The notes under the pieces were generated by a model that made no database searches, was not told the origin of the DNA, and saw only the letters and a program-made list of their open reading frames with translations. From NCBI GenBank assembly GCA_035293985.1, contig DATGLS010000017.1:1-64000 (forward strand): 64,000 nt of DNA, in the 5' to 3' direction. The position numbers and the translations under genes were made by a program. Below are positions 1 through 8,225 of this stretch, in pieces; within the stretch, counting starts at the first letter, position 1; the number at the start of each line of letters is the position of its first letter. This DNA comes from JAVDCA01 sp035293985 (GTDB lineage: Bacteria; Pseudomonadota; Alphaproteobacteria; Rhizobiales; Xanthobacteraceae).

Positions 1-110
1 GGACAGCCCCAAGACGGACATTCGGTTCTGCGGAAACACGCGCATGAGAGATTGATCACCGACGTCTCAAGGCTTCGTCCCCACCTTTGCACGATCATCC
101 CGCGACACAC

Positions 111-134
111 CTGCCGAGGCCAATGCCTCGGCAG
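111..134. repeat. Perfect 10-bp inverted repeat with 4-base loop
   Basis: The stem CTGCCGAGGC is repeated exactly in inverted form around the loop CAAT and is followed by five A residues on the + strand. It would form a strong hairpin in either transcript. There is no T-run on the correct side for a standard intrinsic terminator in either direction, so its role is open. Positions 1-110 hold nothing I can recognise. Confidence 0.5.
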
Positions 135-172
135 AAAAACATCGCGCCTCATTGCTTGACAGGGGACATAAG

Positions 173-246
173 AGCAATCTCGATCGCCGACTCATGCGCC
201 CGCGGATCGAGATTGCTTCGTCGCGCTGCGCACTCCTCGCAATGAC
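173..246. repeat. Intergenic palindromic repeat, family A copy 1
   Basis: Inverted arms GCAATCTCGATC and GATCGAGATTGCTTCG are followed by CGCAATGACG. The same arms recur at 10215, 28614, 48076 and 50790. This is a short non-coding repeat scattered between genes. It ends just before the stop codon of the gene at 255. Confidence 0.75.
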
Positions 247-254
247 GGTCGCGA

Positions 255-1244
255 TCAGATTCTGAACTCATCGCCCCTCTTCCGGCCCTGAAACACGCTG
301 ACGAACAGATCGTCCGCGCTCATCCGCCGCTGCGTCAGACCCTGCTCGTGGGAGTAGCCAGCGAGCGTTTCGACGTTGTTGCGATTACGCTCGCCGAGCC
401 CATACTCCCATGGATCCGGACCGAGAATTTCCTCCTGCTCCTCCCAGGCCTCGCGATACCAGGCGAGCGGGACGATGCGCGGGTTGGCCATGCGCGCCAT
501 GGCGATCGCCTTGGCCTTCTGGAAGGCGTGGAACATGTTGATCGGCACCCACGGATGTTTGTCGACGATCTCCTGCTTGAGGCCCATCACGTGCATGATC
601 GGGAAGATACCTGTCTTCCTGTAGAACGCGATCTCCTCGGCCTTGAAGTCGGGAAACAGCCGGCCGACGCGCGGGTCGCGCGCCGCGAGCGGCTTGATGA
701 TGCTGGAATGGATCACGGCGTCGAGCTCGCCCTCGGCCAGCATCTTCTCCACCGACTTGTCGTGCGGCAGCCGGGTGATGTCGAGATCCGCCGGCGGCGT
801 GAAGTCGATGTCCTCGTCGAGCTCGGCAAAGTACTGCAGCGATTTGTGCGGCACGCCGTATTCGTGCTCGAGGATGCCGCGCATCCAGTGGCCGGCGGTG
901 ACGAGGAACGACTTGATGCCGACCTTGCGGCCGATCAGGTCCTTCGGCGACTTGATCCCTTTCGTCGTGTTGATGAACACGAAGCCGTGGCGGAAGCGGC
1001 GATGCAGAAAGACCGGCAGCGCCGTGACCGGCTCGCCGCGGTCCTTGGCGACGACATAGGACGAGGCCGAGGTCTCGGCCATGTCGAAGTCGCGGTTGCG
1101 GATGAAGCGCCAGTGGCGGGTGGTCGAATCCATCTCGGTCAGCACCGTGAGATCGATGCCGTCTGGCTCGACCTGACCCTCCTTCAAGGCGCGGACGATC
1201 TCGTAGTCGCCGCAGGCGAGGGTGAGCGGAATTTTCTTGGCCAC
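255..1244 (-). CDS. 4,5-dihydroxyphthalate decarboxylase-family protein
   Basis: The 329-residue protein opens with IPLTLACGDYEIVRAL and contains FRHGFVFINTTKGI, GILEHEYGVP, RLFPDF, TGIFPIMH and a C-terminal YSHEQGL. This is the conserved layout of the Pht5/PhtD family, a cytoplasmic branch of the NMT1/THI5 periplasmic-binding-protein fold. No signal peptide is visible. It lies 32 bp after a TTT binding protein on the same strand, so the two are probably co-transcribed. Family members are often annotated as decarboxylases or as ABC-type receptors without proof, so the substrate is unknown. The chosen start is the GTG that begins VAKKIPLTLAC and matches the family N-terminus. Confidence 0.8.
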   Translation of the reverse strand: MAKKIPLTLACGDYEIVRALKEGQVEPDGIDLTVLTEMDSTTRHWRFIRNRDFDMAETSASSYVVAKDRGEPVTALPVFLHRRFRHGFVFINTTKGIKSPKDLIGRKVGIKSFLVTAGHWMRGILEHEYGVPHKSLQYFAELDEDIDFTPPADLDITRLPHDKSVEKMLAEGELDAVIHSSIIKPLAARDPRVGRLFPDFKAEEIAFYRKTGIFPIMHVMGLKQEIVDKHPWVPINMFHAFQKAKAIAMARMANPRIVPLAWYREAWEEQEEILGPDPWEYGLGERNRNNVETLAGYSHEQGLTQRRMSADDLFVSVFQGRKRGDEFRI

Positions 1245-1276
1245 GGTGCGGGGTCCCGGCAGAAGGATGGAAGATG

Positions 1277-2308
1277 TCAGTTGGCGCCCGGTGCGATGCT
1301 GGCGCGCACCTCGGCGATGACGTCGGCGGGGGTCTGATAAAGCTCTTCGATCAGCTTGTCGATCTCGGCCCCGCTCACCGGATTGACCTCGAGCCCGCGC
1401 TGCTTCGCCTCGGCGAGGAAGGCCGGGTCTTTCATCGTGGCGTCGAAGGCGGCGCGCAGCGCCTGCTTGCGCTCGGCGGGAATGCCCGGCGGAGCGAGGA
1501 ACGGCCGCGCCATCGCCTGGCGGCTGAACACCAGCCGCAGGATCTGTCGCTGGCGGTCGGTGGTGGCGAGATCGGCGATCAGCGGCACGTCGGGCAGCTC
1601 CGGGCTGCGGGTCAGCGCGAGCTGCACCAGGATGTTGACCTGCTTGCTCGCCACCCAGTCGGAATGCTGCTGCTTGAGGCTCGAGTACGACCAGCCGCAG
1701 CGGCCGTCGATCTCGCCGCGCTCGATCGCGAGCGTCAGCTCCGCCGTGCCCGGATAGCCGCTGACGAGGCGCAGCTTCACGCCGAACACGTTGCGCATGA
1801 TGGTGGCGAACACGTCGGGATCGGAGCCGGAGCCCTCGCCGCCCACCGTGAACGGCTTGGTCAGCGCGTCGGCCCAGGTCTTCACCGCCGATGCGTGTCC
1901 GGTCACGCAGGTCGAGACCTCGTTGGTGCCGCTGCCGAGCCAGGCGAGCTTGCGCGAGTCGAACGACGCGTGGCTGCGGCCGATCAGCGGCTCCATCGCC
2001 ATGCCGCGCGACACCATTCCGATCACGCTGCCGTCCTTGGGCGCCGCCGCGTAGAGCCAGTTGGCGGCGCGCAGGCTGCCGGCGCCCTCCATGTTTTGCG
2101 GCAGGATGGTCGGGTGGCCGGGGATGTGATCGCCGAGATGGCGCGCGACCACCCGCGCGTAGGTGTCGTACCCGCCCGCCGCCGAATAGCCGACGACCAT
2201 CGCGACGTTGCGGCCGCGGTAGAAGTCCGCCACCGGATCGGCGCACGCCGACGTTGCGAGCAGGGCCCATGCAAATGTTGCACCGATCGCGACGGCGGCA
2301 CGGCGCAT
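1277..2308 (-). CDS. TTT transporter substrate-binding protein (Bug family)
   Basis: After a signal peptide (positively charged start, hydrophobic core, cleavage near SACADP) comes DFYRGRNVAMVVGYSAAGGY, then a GHPTILPQNMEGAGSLRAAN segment and a closing YQTPADVI region. It is the branch whose mature part starts with a DFYRGK-like motif, and is closely related to the protein at 13633. Bug proteins bind carboxylates in the periplasm for tripartite tricarboxylate transporters, but no TctA or TctB membrane gene occurs in the window. The start is the third nearby ATG, with GGAG seven bases upstream. The gene is divergent from the FAD subunit at 2433. Confidence 0.85.
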   Translation of the reverse strand: MRRAAVAIGATFAWALLATSACADPVADFYRGRNVAMVVGYSAAGGYDTYARVVARHLGDHIPGHPTILPQNMEGAGSLRAANWLYAAAPKDGSVIGMVSRGMAMEPLIGRSHASFDSRKLAWLGSGTNEVSTCVTGHASAVKTWADALTKPFTVGGEGSGSDPDVFATIMRNVFGVKLRLVSGYPGTAELTLAIERGEIDGRCGWSYSSLKQQHSDWVASKQVNILVQLALTRSPELPDVPLIADLATTDRQRQILRLVFSRQAMARPFLAPPGIPAERKQALRAAFDATMKDPAFLAEAKQRGLEVNPVSGAEIDKLIEELYQTPADVIAEVRASIAPGAN

Positions 2309-2372
2309 GCGCATTCTCCACATCGTCCGCACGGGTTGCCCGGCGGCAGGCATTCCTTATACTCCGAACGCA

Positions 2373-2420
2373 CGCCGATCCACCGGTCGGCCAACGGGTT
2401 GGTCCACTGGTCGGTCCACG
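2373..2420. repeat. Four tandem copies of a 12-bp unit in a divergent promoter region
   Basis: Copies start at 2373 (degenerate), 2385, 2397 and 2409. The best three read GGTCGGCCAACG, GGTTGGTCCACT and GGTCGGTCCACG. The array fills the gap between the - strand binding protein and the + strand molybdenum hydroxylase subunit, 13 bp before the latter's start. Regular 12-bp phasing and position suggest repeated regulator sites, but no binding data exist. Confidence 0.6.
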
Positions 2421-2432
2421 GAATTCCTGCTG

Positions 2433-3317
2433 ATGAAGCCGCCTCCCTTTCGCTACTACGATCCCCGCACGCTCGCCGACGCGATCGGCCTGCTCGGGCG
2501 CCTGGAGAATGCCAAGGTCCTCGCCGGCGGCCAGTCGCTGATGCCCATGCTCAACATGCGCTACGTGCTGCCCGACCACGTGATCGACCTCAACCGCGTG
2601 GATGGCCTCTCGTATATCCGCGAAGCCGGCGGGGCGATCGAGATCGGTGCCATGACGCGCCAGCGCGAGCTCGAGTTCTCCGAGCTGATCCGCACCAAGC
2701 TGCCGCTGATGCAGGAGGCGATCCTGCAGATCGGCCACCGCCAGACGCGCAACCGCGGCACCATCGGCGGCTCGCTCTGCCATCTCGACCCGGCCGCCGA
2801 GCTGGTGACGCTCGGCGCCGCCTTCGATGCCTCGGTTGTAGTGACCGGCCCGAACGGACAGCGCGAGATCCCGTTTGCCGAGTTCCCGGTCGCCTACATG
2901 ACCACCGCGATCGAGCCGAACGAGATCCTCACCGCCGTGCGCTTCACGCGATGGCCGGCCGGGCACGGCTACGCCTTCGTCGAGTTCTCGCGCCGGCACG
3001 GCGATTTCGCCATCACGTCGGCGGCGGTGCTGCTCGAGGCCGACGGCGGCGGCAAGATCAAGCGGGCATCGGTCACGATCGGCGGCGCCGCCGTGACGCC
3101 GGTGCGCGCGCGCGAGGTCGAGCAGGCGCTGGTCGGCAACGTGCCCACACCCGAGCTGATGCGGCAGGCGTGCGAAAGCTGCCGCGCCATCGAGGCGATC
3201 GAGGACATCCACGCGCCCGCGAGCTACCGCCAGCACCTCGCCGCGGTGCTGTCGCGCCGCGCGCTGGAAAAAGCCGTCCCGCGCATCGGCCAGCCGCTCG
3301 CGGCGAAGCTGCATTAG
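2433..3317 (+). CDS. Molybdenum hydroxylase FAD subunit (CoxM/CutM type)
   Basis: The 294-residue protein carries the FAD-binding motif LAGGQSLMPMLNMR near residue 30 and NRGTIGGSLCHLDPAAEL near residue 105, then a CO dehydrogenase flavoprotein C-terminal domain. It takes electrons from the [2Fe-2S] subunit of a xanthine dehydrogenase-family hydroxylase. The partner iron-sulfur subunit follows after 17 bp, but the large molybdopterin subunit is absent from this operon. Candidates are on the opposite strand at 11079 and far away at 57841. The start is the ATG before KPPPFRYYDPRTL, the usual N-terminus of the family. Confidence 0.92.
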   Translation: MKPPPFRYYDPRTLADAIGLLGRLENAKVLAGGQSLMPMLNMRYVLPDHVIDLNRVDGLSYIREAGGAIEIGAMTRQRELEFSELIRTKLPLMQEAILQIGHRQTRNRGTIGGSLCHLDPAAELVTLGAAFDASVVVTGPNGQREIPFAEFPVAYMTTAIEPNEILTAVRFTRWPAGHGYAFVEFSRRHGDFAITSAAVLLEADGGGKIKRASVTIGGAAVTPVRAREVEQALVGNVPTPELMRQACESCRAIEAIEDIHAPASYRQHLAAVLSRRALEKAVPRIGQPLAAKLH

Positions 3318-3334
3318 GCGAAGAGAATTAAGTC

Positions 3335-3850
3335 ATGAGCGAGCTCAAACGGACCGTGACGCTCACCGTCAACGGCAAGCGCTACGAGAAGGAGGTCGAG
3401 GTCCGGGTCACGCTGGCGGACTTCATCCGCCACTATCTCGGGCTGACCGGCACGCATCTGGGCTGCGAGCACGGGGTGTGCGGCGCCTGCACGATCCTGC
3501 TCGACGGCCGCTCGGCGCGCTCCTGCCTGATGCTCGCCGTGCAGGCGGACGGCCACGAGATCCTCACCGTCGAGGGCATTGCGCCGAATGACACCGAGCT
3601 CCACCCGCTGCAGGAAGCCTTCCGCGACAATCACGGCCTGCAATGCGGCTTCTGCACACCCGGCATGCTGACGACGCTGCTCGAATTCCTGCGCGACAAT
3701 CCCAATCCGACCGAGCAGGAAGTGCGCATCGCGATTTCCGGCAATCTCTGCCGCTGTACCGGCTACCAGGGCATCGTCAACGCGGCGCTCGACGCGGCGA
3801 AGCGCCTGCAGGCGCCGGGCGCCCCGGTGCTGCCGCCAGCACGCGCTTAG
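3335..3850 (+). CDS. Molybdenum hydroxylase [2Fe-2S] subunit (CoxS/CutS type)
   Basis: This 171-residue protein has both expected clusters. The plant-ferredoxin-type site is CEHGVCGACT with a later C in RSC, and the second helical-domain site is CGFCTPGM plus LCRCTGY. It passes electrons from the molybdenum centre to FAD. It follows the FAD subunit directly and precedes an acyl-CoA synthetase by 26 bp, which suggests that the hydroxylase acts in the same degradation route. Confidence 0.95.
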   Translation: MSELKRTVTLTVNGKRYEKEVEVRVTLADFIRHYLGLTGTHLGCEHGVCGACTILLDGRSARSCLMLAVQADGHEILTVEGIAPNDTELHPLQEAFRDNHGLQCGFCTPGMLTTLLEFLRDNPNPTEQEVRIAISGNLCRCTGYQGIVNAALDAAKRLQAPGAPVLPPARA

Positions 3851-3876
3851 GACGCAACGCCGGGAGGCAGGTCGTC

Positions 3877-5973
3877 GTGTTTCGTACGGTCGACCACCTG
3901 CTGCGTCCCAGGACAATCGCCATCATCGGCGCCTCGGATTCGAGCCGCGGCGGCTGGGCGCGCGAGATCTACGAAAACCTCGAGTTCAGCGGCTTTCCGG
4001 CCAAGGTCTATTTGGTGAACCCCAAGCGGACCGAGCTGTGGGGTCGCCCGGTCTATCCGAACTTCGCGGCGCTCCCCGAGCCGGTCGACCTCGCCCTGAC
4101 CATCATCCCATCGCCGGCAATCCCCGAGACGCTCGCCGAGGCGGCCGCCAACGGCCTGCGCTGCGCGCTCATCTATGCGGCGCAGTTCGGGGAAGGCGGC
4201 GATGCCGAGGGGCAGCGCCGCGCCGACGCACTGCGCGCGCTGTGCGACAAATACGGATTGCGCATCTCCGGCCCGAACTGCATGGGATCGGTGGCCCTGC
4301 GCGAGAACCTGCTGCTCTACCCGTCGACGCGCGTGCGCGGATTGCGCCCGGGCGGCGTCGGCGTCGTCTTTCAATCCGGCGGCACGTTCCAGTTCTGGCT
4401 GCAGCAGGCCTCGCTGCGCGGCCTCGATTTCTCCTATGCGGTGTCGAGCGGCAACGAGCTCGACCTCGATCTCGCCGACTACATCAGCTTCCTGGTCGAC
4501 GATCCGTCGACCCGCATCATCGCCTGCATGGTCGAGGGCATCCGCCGGCCGAAAGTCTTCATGGCGGCGGCCGCGAAGGCGCTGGCCGCGCGAAAGCCGA
4601 TCATCATGGTGAAGCTCGGCCGCAGCACGGCCGGCCAGGCGGCGGCGCAGAGCCATACCGGGGCGATCGCGAGCGACGCTAAGGTGTTCGATGCGGTGTG
4701 CCGCCGCTACGGGATCATCAGCGTGCCGTCGCTCGATGACATGATCGAGGGCTGCCTGGCCTTCGGGCAAGGGCGGCTGCCGAAGGGTCCGCTCATCGGG
4801 ATGTCCTGCTACTCGGGCGGATCGAAGGGGCTCGCACTCGACTACGCGGCCGACGAAGGCGCCGCGATGGCGCCGCTGACGGAAGACACCAAGGCGAAGC
4901 TAAAGACCATGATCGATCCGGGGCTCGCGGCCGAGAACCCGCTCGACTGCGGTCCGGCGGTCGGCGTGCGGGCAAAGCCGTTCGCCGAGATCTGCAAGGT
5001 GGTGTGCGCCGATCCGACCGTCGACCTCGTCACCGTGCAGGGCCTGCTGCCGGTCAACCCGACCGACGCCTATGATCCGGCGCCGCTCCGCAGCGTGTTC
5101 GAGTCGACCGAAAAGCCGGTGCTCGCGTTCGGCCGCATCGCGCAGAACGTCTCCGAGATCAGCCGCAAGTTCCAGGCCGAGACGGGCGTGCCGTTCATCC
5201 ACGGCCTGCCCCAGACCGTCCGCGCGCTGCGCAACCTCGTGCGCTATGCCGAGGTGCTGCAGCGGCCCGCGCCGCCGTCCGATCCGCCCGTCGCGGCGCG
5301 CCCACCTGACGCCGCTGCGCTCGACGCGCTGCTCGCCGCGCACGATCTGGTGGCGCCGCGCTCGGCGCTCGCCACCACGCCGGACGACGCCGCCACGAAG
5401 GCCGCCGCGATCGGGTTTCCTGTAGCGGTGAAGATCGTCTCGCCGCAGGCGAGCCACAAGACCGAGGTCGGCGGCGTGGCGCTGCATCTCGACGATGCGG
5501 CTGCGGTGCGCGCGGCCGCCGAGCGCATGGCGGCGCGGCTCCACGCGACAGACGCGCACGCCACGATCGACGGCTTTCTGGTGCAGGAGATGGTCGATGG
5601 CGTCGAGATGCTGATCGGCGTGCGCGAGGATCCGCAGTTCGGTCCGATCATGGCCGTCGGCTTCGGCGGCATCGCGGTCGAGGCGATCAAGGATGTCGCG
5701 ATCAGGTTGCTGCCGATCGACCACGCGACGGCCGCCGACATGATCTGCTCGCTGCGCGGCGCGGAGCTGCTCGGCGCCTTCCGCGGGCGTGCGGCACGCG
5801 ACACGCCGGCGCTCACCGCGGCGATGATCGGGCTGTCGCGCCTGTTCATGGCGTACCGGCCGTGGATTTCGGACATGGAGGTCAACCCGCTGATCGTGCG
5901 GGCGCGCGACGAAGGCGCCTGCGCGGTCGATGTCCGCATCATTCCGCGCGCCCAACCCGGAGAGGTCGCATGA
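3877..5973 (+). CDS. NDP-forming acyl-CoA synthetase, FerA-like
   Basis: The 698-residue protein has an N-terminal CoA-binding Rossmann domain (RTIAIIGASD), a succinyl-CoA-ligase-like domain with AAQSHTGAIA, whose histidine is the expected phospho-His, and a C-terminal ATP-grasp domain (FPVAVKIVSPQASHKTEVGG). It forms acyl-CoA from an acid, CoA and ATP. Feruloyl-CoA synthetase FerA of sphingomonads belongs to this superfamily, and a hydroxycinnamoyl-CoA hydratase/lyase-like gene follows two genes later, so an aromatic propenoic or propanoic acid is a likely substrate. The start is GTG with GGGAGG nine bases upstream. The stop overlaps the next start (ATGA). Confidence 0.85.
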   Translation: MFRTVDHLLRPRTIAIIGASDSSRGGWAREIYENLEFSGFPAKVYLVNPKRTELWGRPVYPNFAALPEPVDLALTIIPSPAIPETLAEAAANGLRCALIYAAQFGEGGDAEGQRRADALRALCDKYGLRISGPNCMGSVALRENLLLYPSTRVRGLRPGGVGVVFQSGGTFQFWLQQASLRGLDFSYAVSSGNELDLDLADYISFLVDDPSTRIIACMVEGIRRPKVFMAAAAKALAARKPIIMVKLGRSTAGQAAAQSHTGAIASDAKVFDAVCRRYGIISVPSLDDMIEGCLAFGQGRLPKGPLIGMSCYSGGSKGLALDYAADEGAAMAPLTEDTKAKLKTMIDPGLAAENPLDCGPAVGVRAKPFAEICKVVCADPTVDLVTVQGLLPVNPTDAYDPAPLRSVFESTEKPVLAFGRIAQNVSEISRKFQAETGVPFIHGLPQTVRALRNLVRYAEVLQRPAPPSDPPVAARPPDAAALDALLAAHDLVAPRSALATTPDDAATKAAAIGFPVAVKIVSPQASHKTEVGGVALHLDDAAAVRAAAERMAARLHATDAHATIDGFLVQEMVDGVEMLIGVREDPQFGPIMAVGFGGIAVEAIKDVAIRLLPIDHATAADMICSLRGAELLGAFRGRAARDTPALTAAMIGLSRLFMAYRPWISDMEVNPLIVRARDEGACAVDVRIIPRAQPGEVA

Positions 5974-7154
5974 ACGATACGGCGGCCGCGGCCGAGGGCC
6001 TCAATTTCGACCTGCCGGACGATATCCGGATGCTCAAGGAGACCGTGCGAAAGTTCGTCGACCGCGAGCTGATCCCGATCGAGCGCGAGAGCCGCATCGG
6101 CCACAAGCTCAAGCCCGAGGTGCGGGCGCATCTGCGCGCCAAGGCGCAGGAGCTCGGGCTGACGGGGTACGACGTGCCGCGCGAATATGGCGGGCTCGGC
6201 ATGGGCCTCGTCGCCAAGGTCACGGTCTGGGCCGAGCTCGGCCGCAGCATCGCGTTGCCGAGTCGCGGTGTCGAGATCTTCGGGCCGAACGTGAGCCCGA
6301 TCCTCTATCACCTCAATGAAGCGCAGAAGGTGAAATACCTGCTGCCGACGATCCATGGCGAGCTCAAGTGGTGCCTGGCGCAGACCGAGCCCGACGCCGG
6401 CGGCGATCCGGGCGGGATGCGCACCACCGCGGTGCGGCAGGGCGACTACTACGTCATCAACGGCACCAAGCGGTTCATCACCGACGCGGACGAGGCGAAC
6501 TACGCACAGCTGATCGCCGCCACCGACCGCAGCAAGGGATCGCACGGCGGCATCTCGGCCTTCATCGTCGACATGAAGGCGCCCGGCGTGAAGCTGGTGC
6601 GGGCGCAGGAGCTGGTGATCGACGACCGGCCGTGGGAGATCACGTTCGACAATGTCCGGGTGCCGGTCGAGGACCGCATCGGCGAGGAGGGCGGAGGCTT
6701 CGCGCACGCGCAGCACTGGCTCAATGTCGGCCGCATCCGCCACGCGGCGCGCAGCATCGGCGTGATCGAGCGCTGCCTCGAGCTCGGCGCCCGCTATGCG
6801 AAGCAACGCGTCACGTTCGGCGCGCCGCTCGCCGACCGGCAGGCGGTGCAATGGATGCTGGTCGACAGCTTTATCGAATTGCACCAGCTCCGGCTGATGG
6901 TCTACGACGCCGCCTGGAAGTACGATCAAGGCCGCGACATCCGCACCGAGGCCTACATGGCGAAGATCTTCGGTGACACGCAGTCGTTCCGCGCCGCCGA
7001 CCGCTGCCTCGAGATCCACGGCGGGATCGGGCTCGCGACCGACCTGCCGATCGAGAAATTCTGGCGCGACCAGCGCAGCATGATGATCACCGAGGGACCG
7101 ATCGAGATCCTCAAGATGACGCTCGCGCGGCACGTGCTGCGGACGTACGGATAA
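5970..7154 (+). CDS. Acyl-CoA dehydrogenase
   Basis: The 394-residue protein has the three-part acyl-CoA dehydrogenase fold. An all-alpha N-terminus contains GLTGYDVPREYGGLGM, the middle domain has CLAQTEPDAGGDPGGMRTTA for FAD binding, and the C-terminal domain ends with EIHGGIGLATDLPIEKFWRD and MMITEGPIEILKM. It oxidises an acyl-CoA to the 2,3-enoyl-CoA. Its start codon overlaps the stop of the CoA synthetase, so translation is probably coupled. Between that synthetase and a hydratase/lyase, a natural role is oxidising a phenylpropanoyl-CoA to the cinnamoyl-CoA. The substrate is an inference. Confidence 0.9.
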   Translation: MNDTAAAAEGLNFDLPDDIRMLKETVRKFVDRELIPIERESRIGHKLKPEVRAHLRAKAQELGLTGYDVPREYGGLGMGLVAKVTVWAELGRSIALPSRGVEIFGPNVSPILYHLNEAQKVKYLLPTIHGELKWCLAQTEPDAGGDPGGMRTTAVRQGDYYVINGTKRFITDADEANYAQLIAATDRSKGSHGGISAFIVDMKAPGVKLVRAQELVIDDRPWEITFDNVRVPVEDRIGEEGGGFAHAQHWLNVGRIRHAARSIGVIERCLELGARYAKQRVTFGAPLADRQAVQWMLVDSFIELHQLRLMVYDAAWKYDQGRDIRTEAYMAKIFGDTQSFRAADRCLEIHGGIGLATDLPIEKFWRDQRSMMITEGPIEILKMTLARHVLRTYG

Positions 7155-7172
7155 CATCAGGGAGAGACCGCC

Positions 7173-8033
7173 ATGGCCGAGTACAACTACGAATATGTCA
7201 ACGTCCGCATCCACGACGGCATCGCCTGGGCCATGCTCAACCGTCCGGACAAGCGCAACGCGATGAGCCCGCAACTGCATTACGACATGGACGACGCGTT
7301 GCGGCGGCTCGAGACCGACGACGACGTGCGCGTCGTCGTGGTGAGCGGCGAAGGCGGCAATTTTTCCGCCGGCCAGGACCTGAAGAAGTTCTTCCGCGAG
7401 CTGGAGAAGAACCCGGCCGAGAAGAAGAAGGCCGCCTCGGCCGCCAACCGCTGGCGCTGGGAGCGGCTGTACGGCTACGACAAGCCGACCATTGCGATGG
7501 TGCACGGCTTCTGCGTCGGCGGCGCGTTCATGCAGCTGCTCGCCTGCGACTTCGCCATCGCGGCCGAGGACGCGACCTTCTCGCTGTCCGAGGTGAACTG
7601 GGGCATCCTGCCGGGCGCGCTGGTGTCGAAGGCGGTGGCCGACGCGGTGCTGCCGCGCCACGCGCTCTACTATGCGTGCCTCGGCGAGCCGTTCGACGGC
7701 CGCGAGGCGGCGCGCATCGGCATGATCAACTACGCGGTGCCGGCGGCGAAGCTCGAGGCGGCCGTGACCGACCTCGCCGAGCGGCTGATGAAGAAGAGCC
7801 CGGCGGTGCTGCGCGCCACCAAGCACGCGGTGCGCCAGGTGCGCACCATGGACGTGCCGCAGGCGTACGACTACCTCGCCGCCAAGGGCCAGGCGATCAA
7901 GACCGCCGACAAGGAGGACAGCTACAACACGGGCCTGCGCCAGTTCCTCGACGAGAAGAGCTACAAGCCGACGTTCGAGCCGTTCAAGCTCGGCACGCTG
8001 CTGACCGATCAGCGAGCGAAGGGGAAGGCGTAG
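7173..8033 (+). CDS. Hydroxycinnamoyl-CoA hydratase/lyase-like crotonase
   Basis: The 286-residue protein is colinear with p-hydroxycinnamoyl-CoA hydratase/lyase (Ech/HCHL/FerB). It shares LNRPDKRNAMSP, SAGQDLKKFFRE, KPTIAMVHGFCVGGAF, the crotonase glutamate in LSEVNWG (Glu140), DYLAAK and QFLDEKSYKP. That family hydrates and cleaves feruloyl- or coumaroyl-CoA to an aromatic aldehyde plus acetyl-CoA. Two positions I recall as important in Pseudomonas HCHL differ: the tyrosine after DLKE is Phe73, and the serine after GGGF is Met120. The real substrate may therefore lack the 4-hydroxyl group. It is the last gene of the + strand operon. Confidence 0.8.
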   Translation: MAEYNYEYVNVRIHDGIAWAMLNRPDKRNAMSPQLHYDMDDALRRLETDDDVRVVVVSGEGGNFSAGQDLKKFFRELEKNPAEKKKAASAANRWRWERLYGYDKPTIAMVHGFCVGGAFMQLLACDFAIAAEDATFSLSEVNWGILPGALVSKAVADAVLPRHALYYACLGEPFDGREAARIGMINYAVPAAKLEAAVTDLAERLMKKSPAVLRATKHAVRQVRTMDVPQAYDYLAAKGQAIKTADKEDSYNTGLRQFLDEKSYKPTFEPFKLGTLLTDQRAKGKA

Positions 8034-8066
8034 AGCTTTTCGCGCGCTTGCCCTTCGTCTGCGGAG

Positions 8067-8202
8067 CCTCACCCTGAGGGCCCGCATTCGCGCTGGTGAA
8101 TGCCGGCGTCTCGAAGGCCAGGCGCGTGAATGGTTCACGGTGCCCGCGGCCCATGGTTCGAGACGCGCGGCCGCAAATGCGGCCGCGCTCCTCACCATGA
8201 GG
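8067..8202. repeat. Intergenic palindromic repeat with CCTCACCNTGAGG ends (family E)
   Basis: The element is bounded by CCTCACCCTGAGG at 8067 and CCTCACCATGAGG at 8190. Internal GC-rich arms surround GCGGCCGCAAATGCGGCCGC. It resembles the repeats with CCTCA-TGAGG ends that are common between genes in Bradyrhizobium relatives. It sits between two converging operons and may also act in termination. Confidence 0.7.
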
Positions 8203-8225
8203 TCGTCGCTTGTTGAGCTGTTGCC

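Noticed and set aside
111..139. Intrinsic terminator at the left edge
   Set aside because: The hairpin is perfect, but the run after it is A on the + strand and there is no T-run on the correct side for the - strand.
255..3314. A 3-kb open frame on the - strand running through the receptor and FAD subunit genes
   Set aside because: Only the last 329 codons match a protein family. The rest is a shadow of the + strand FAD subunit and a - strand Bug gene in another frame, a normal effect of very high GC content.
5244..8198. A 984-codon open frame opposite the acyl-CoA dehydrogenase and crotonase genes
   Set aside because: The translation is rich in Arg, Ala, His and Val with no family motif, while the + strand frames carry full conserved enzymes.
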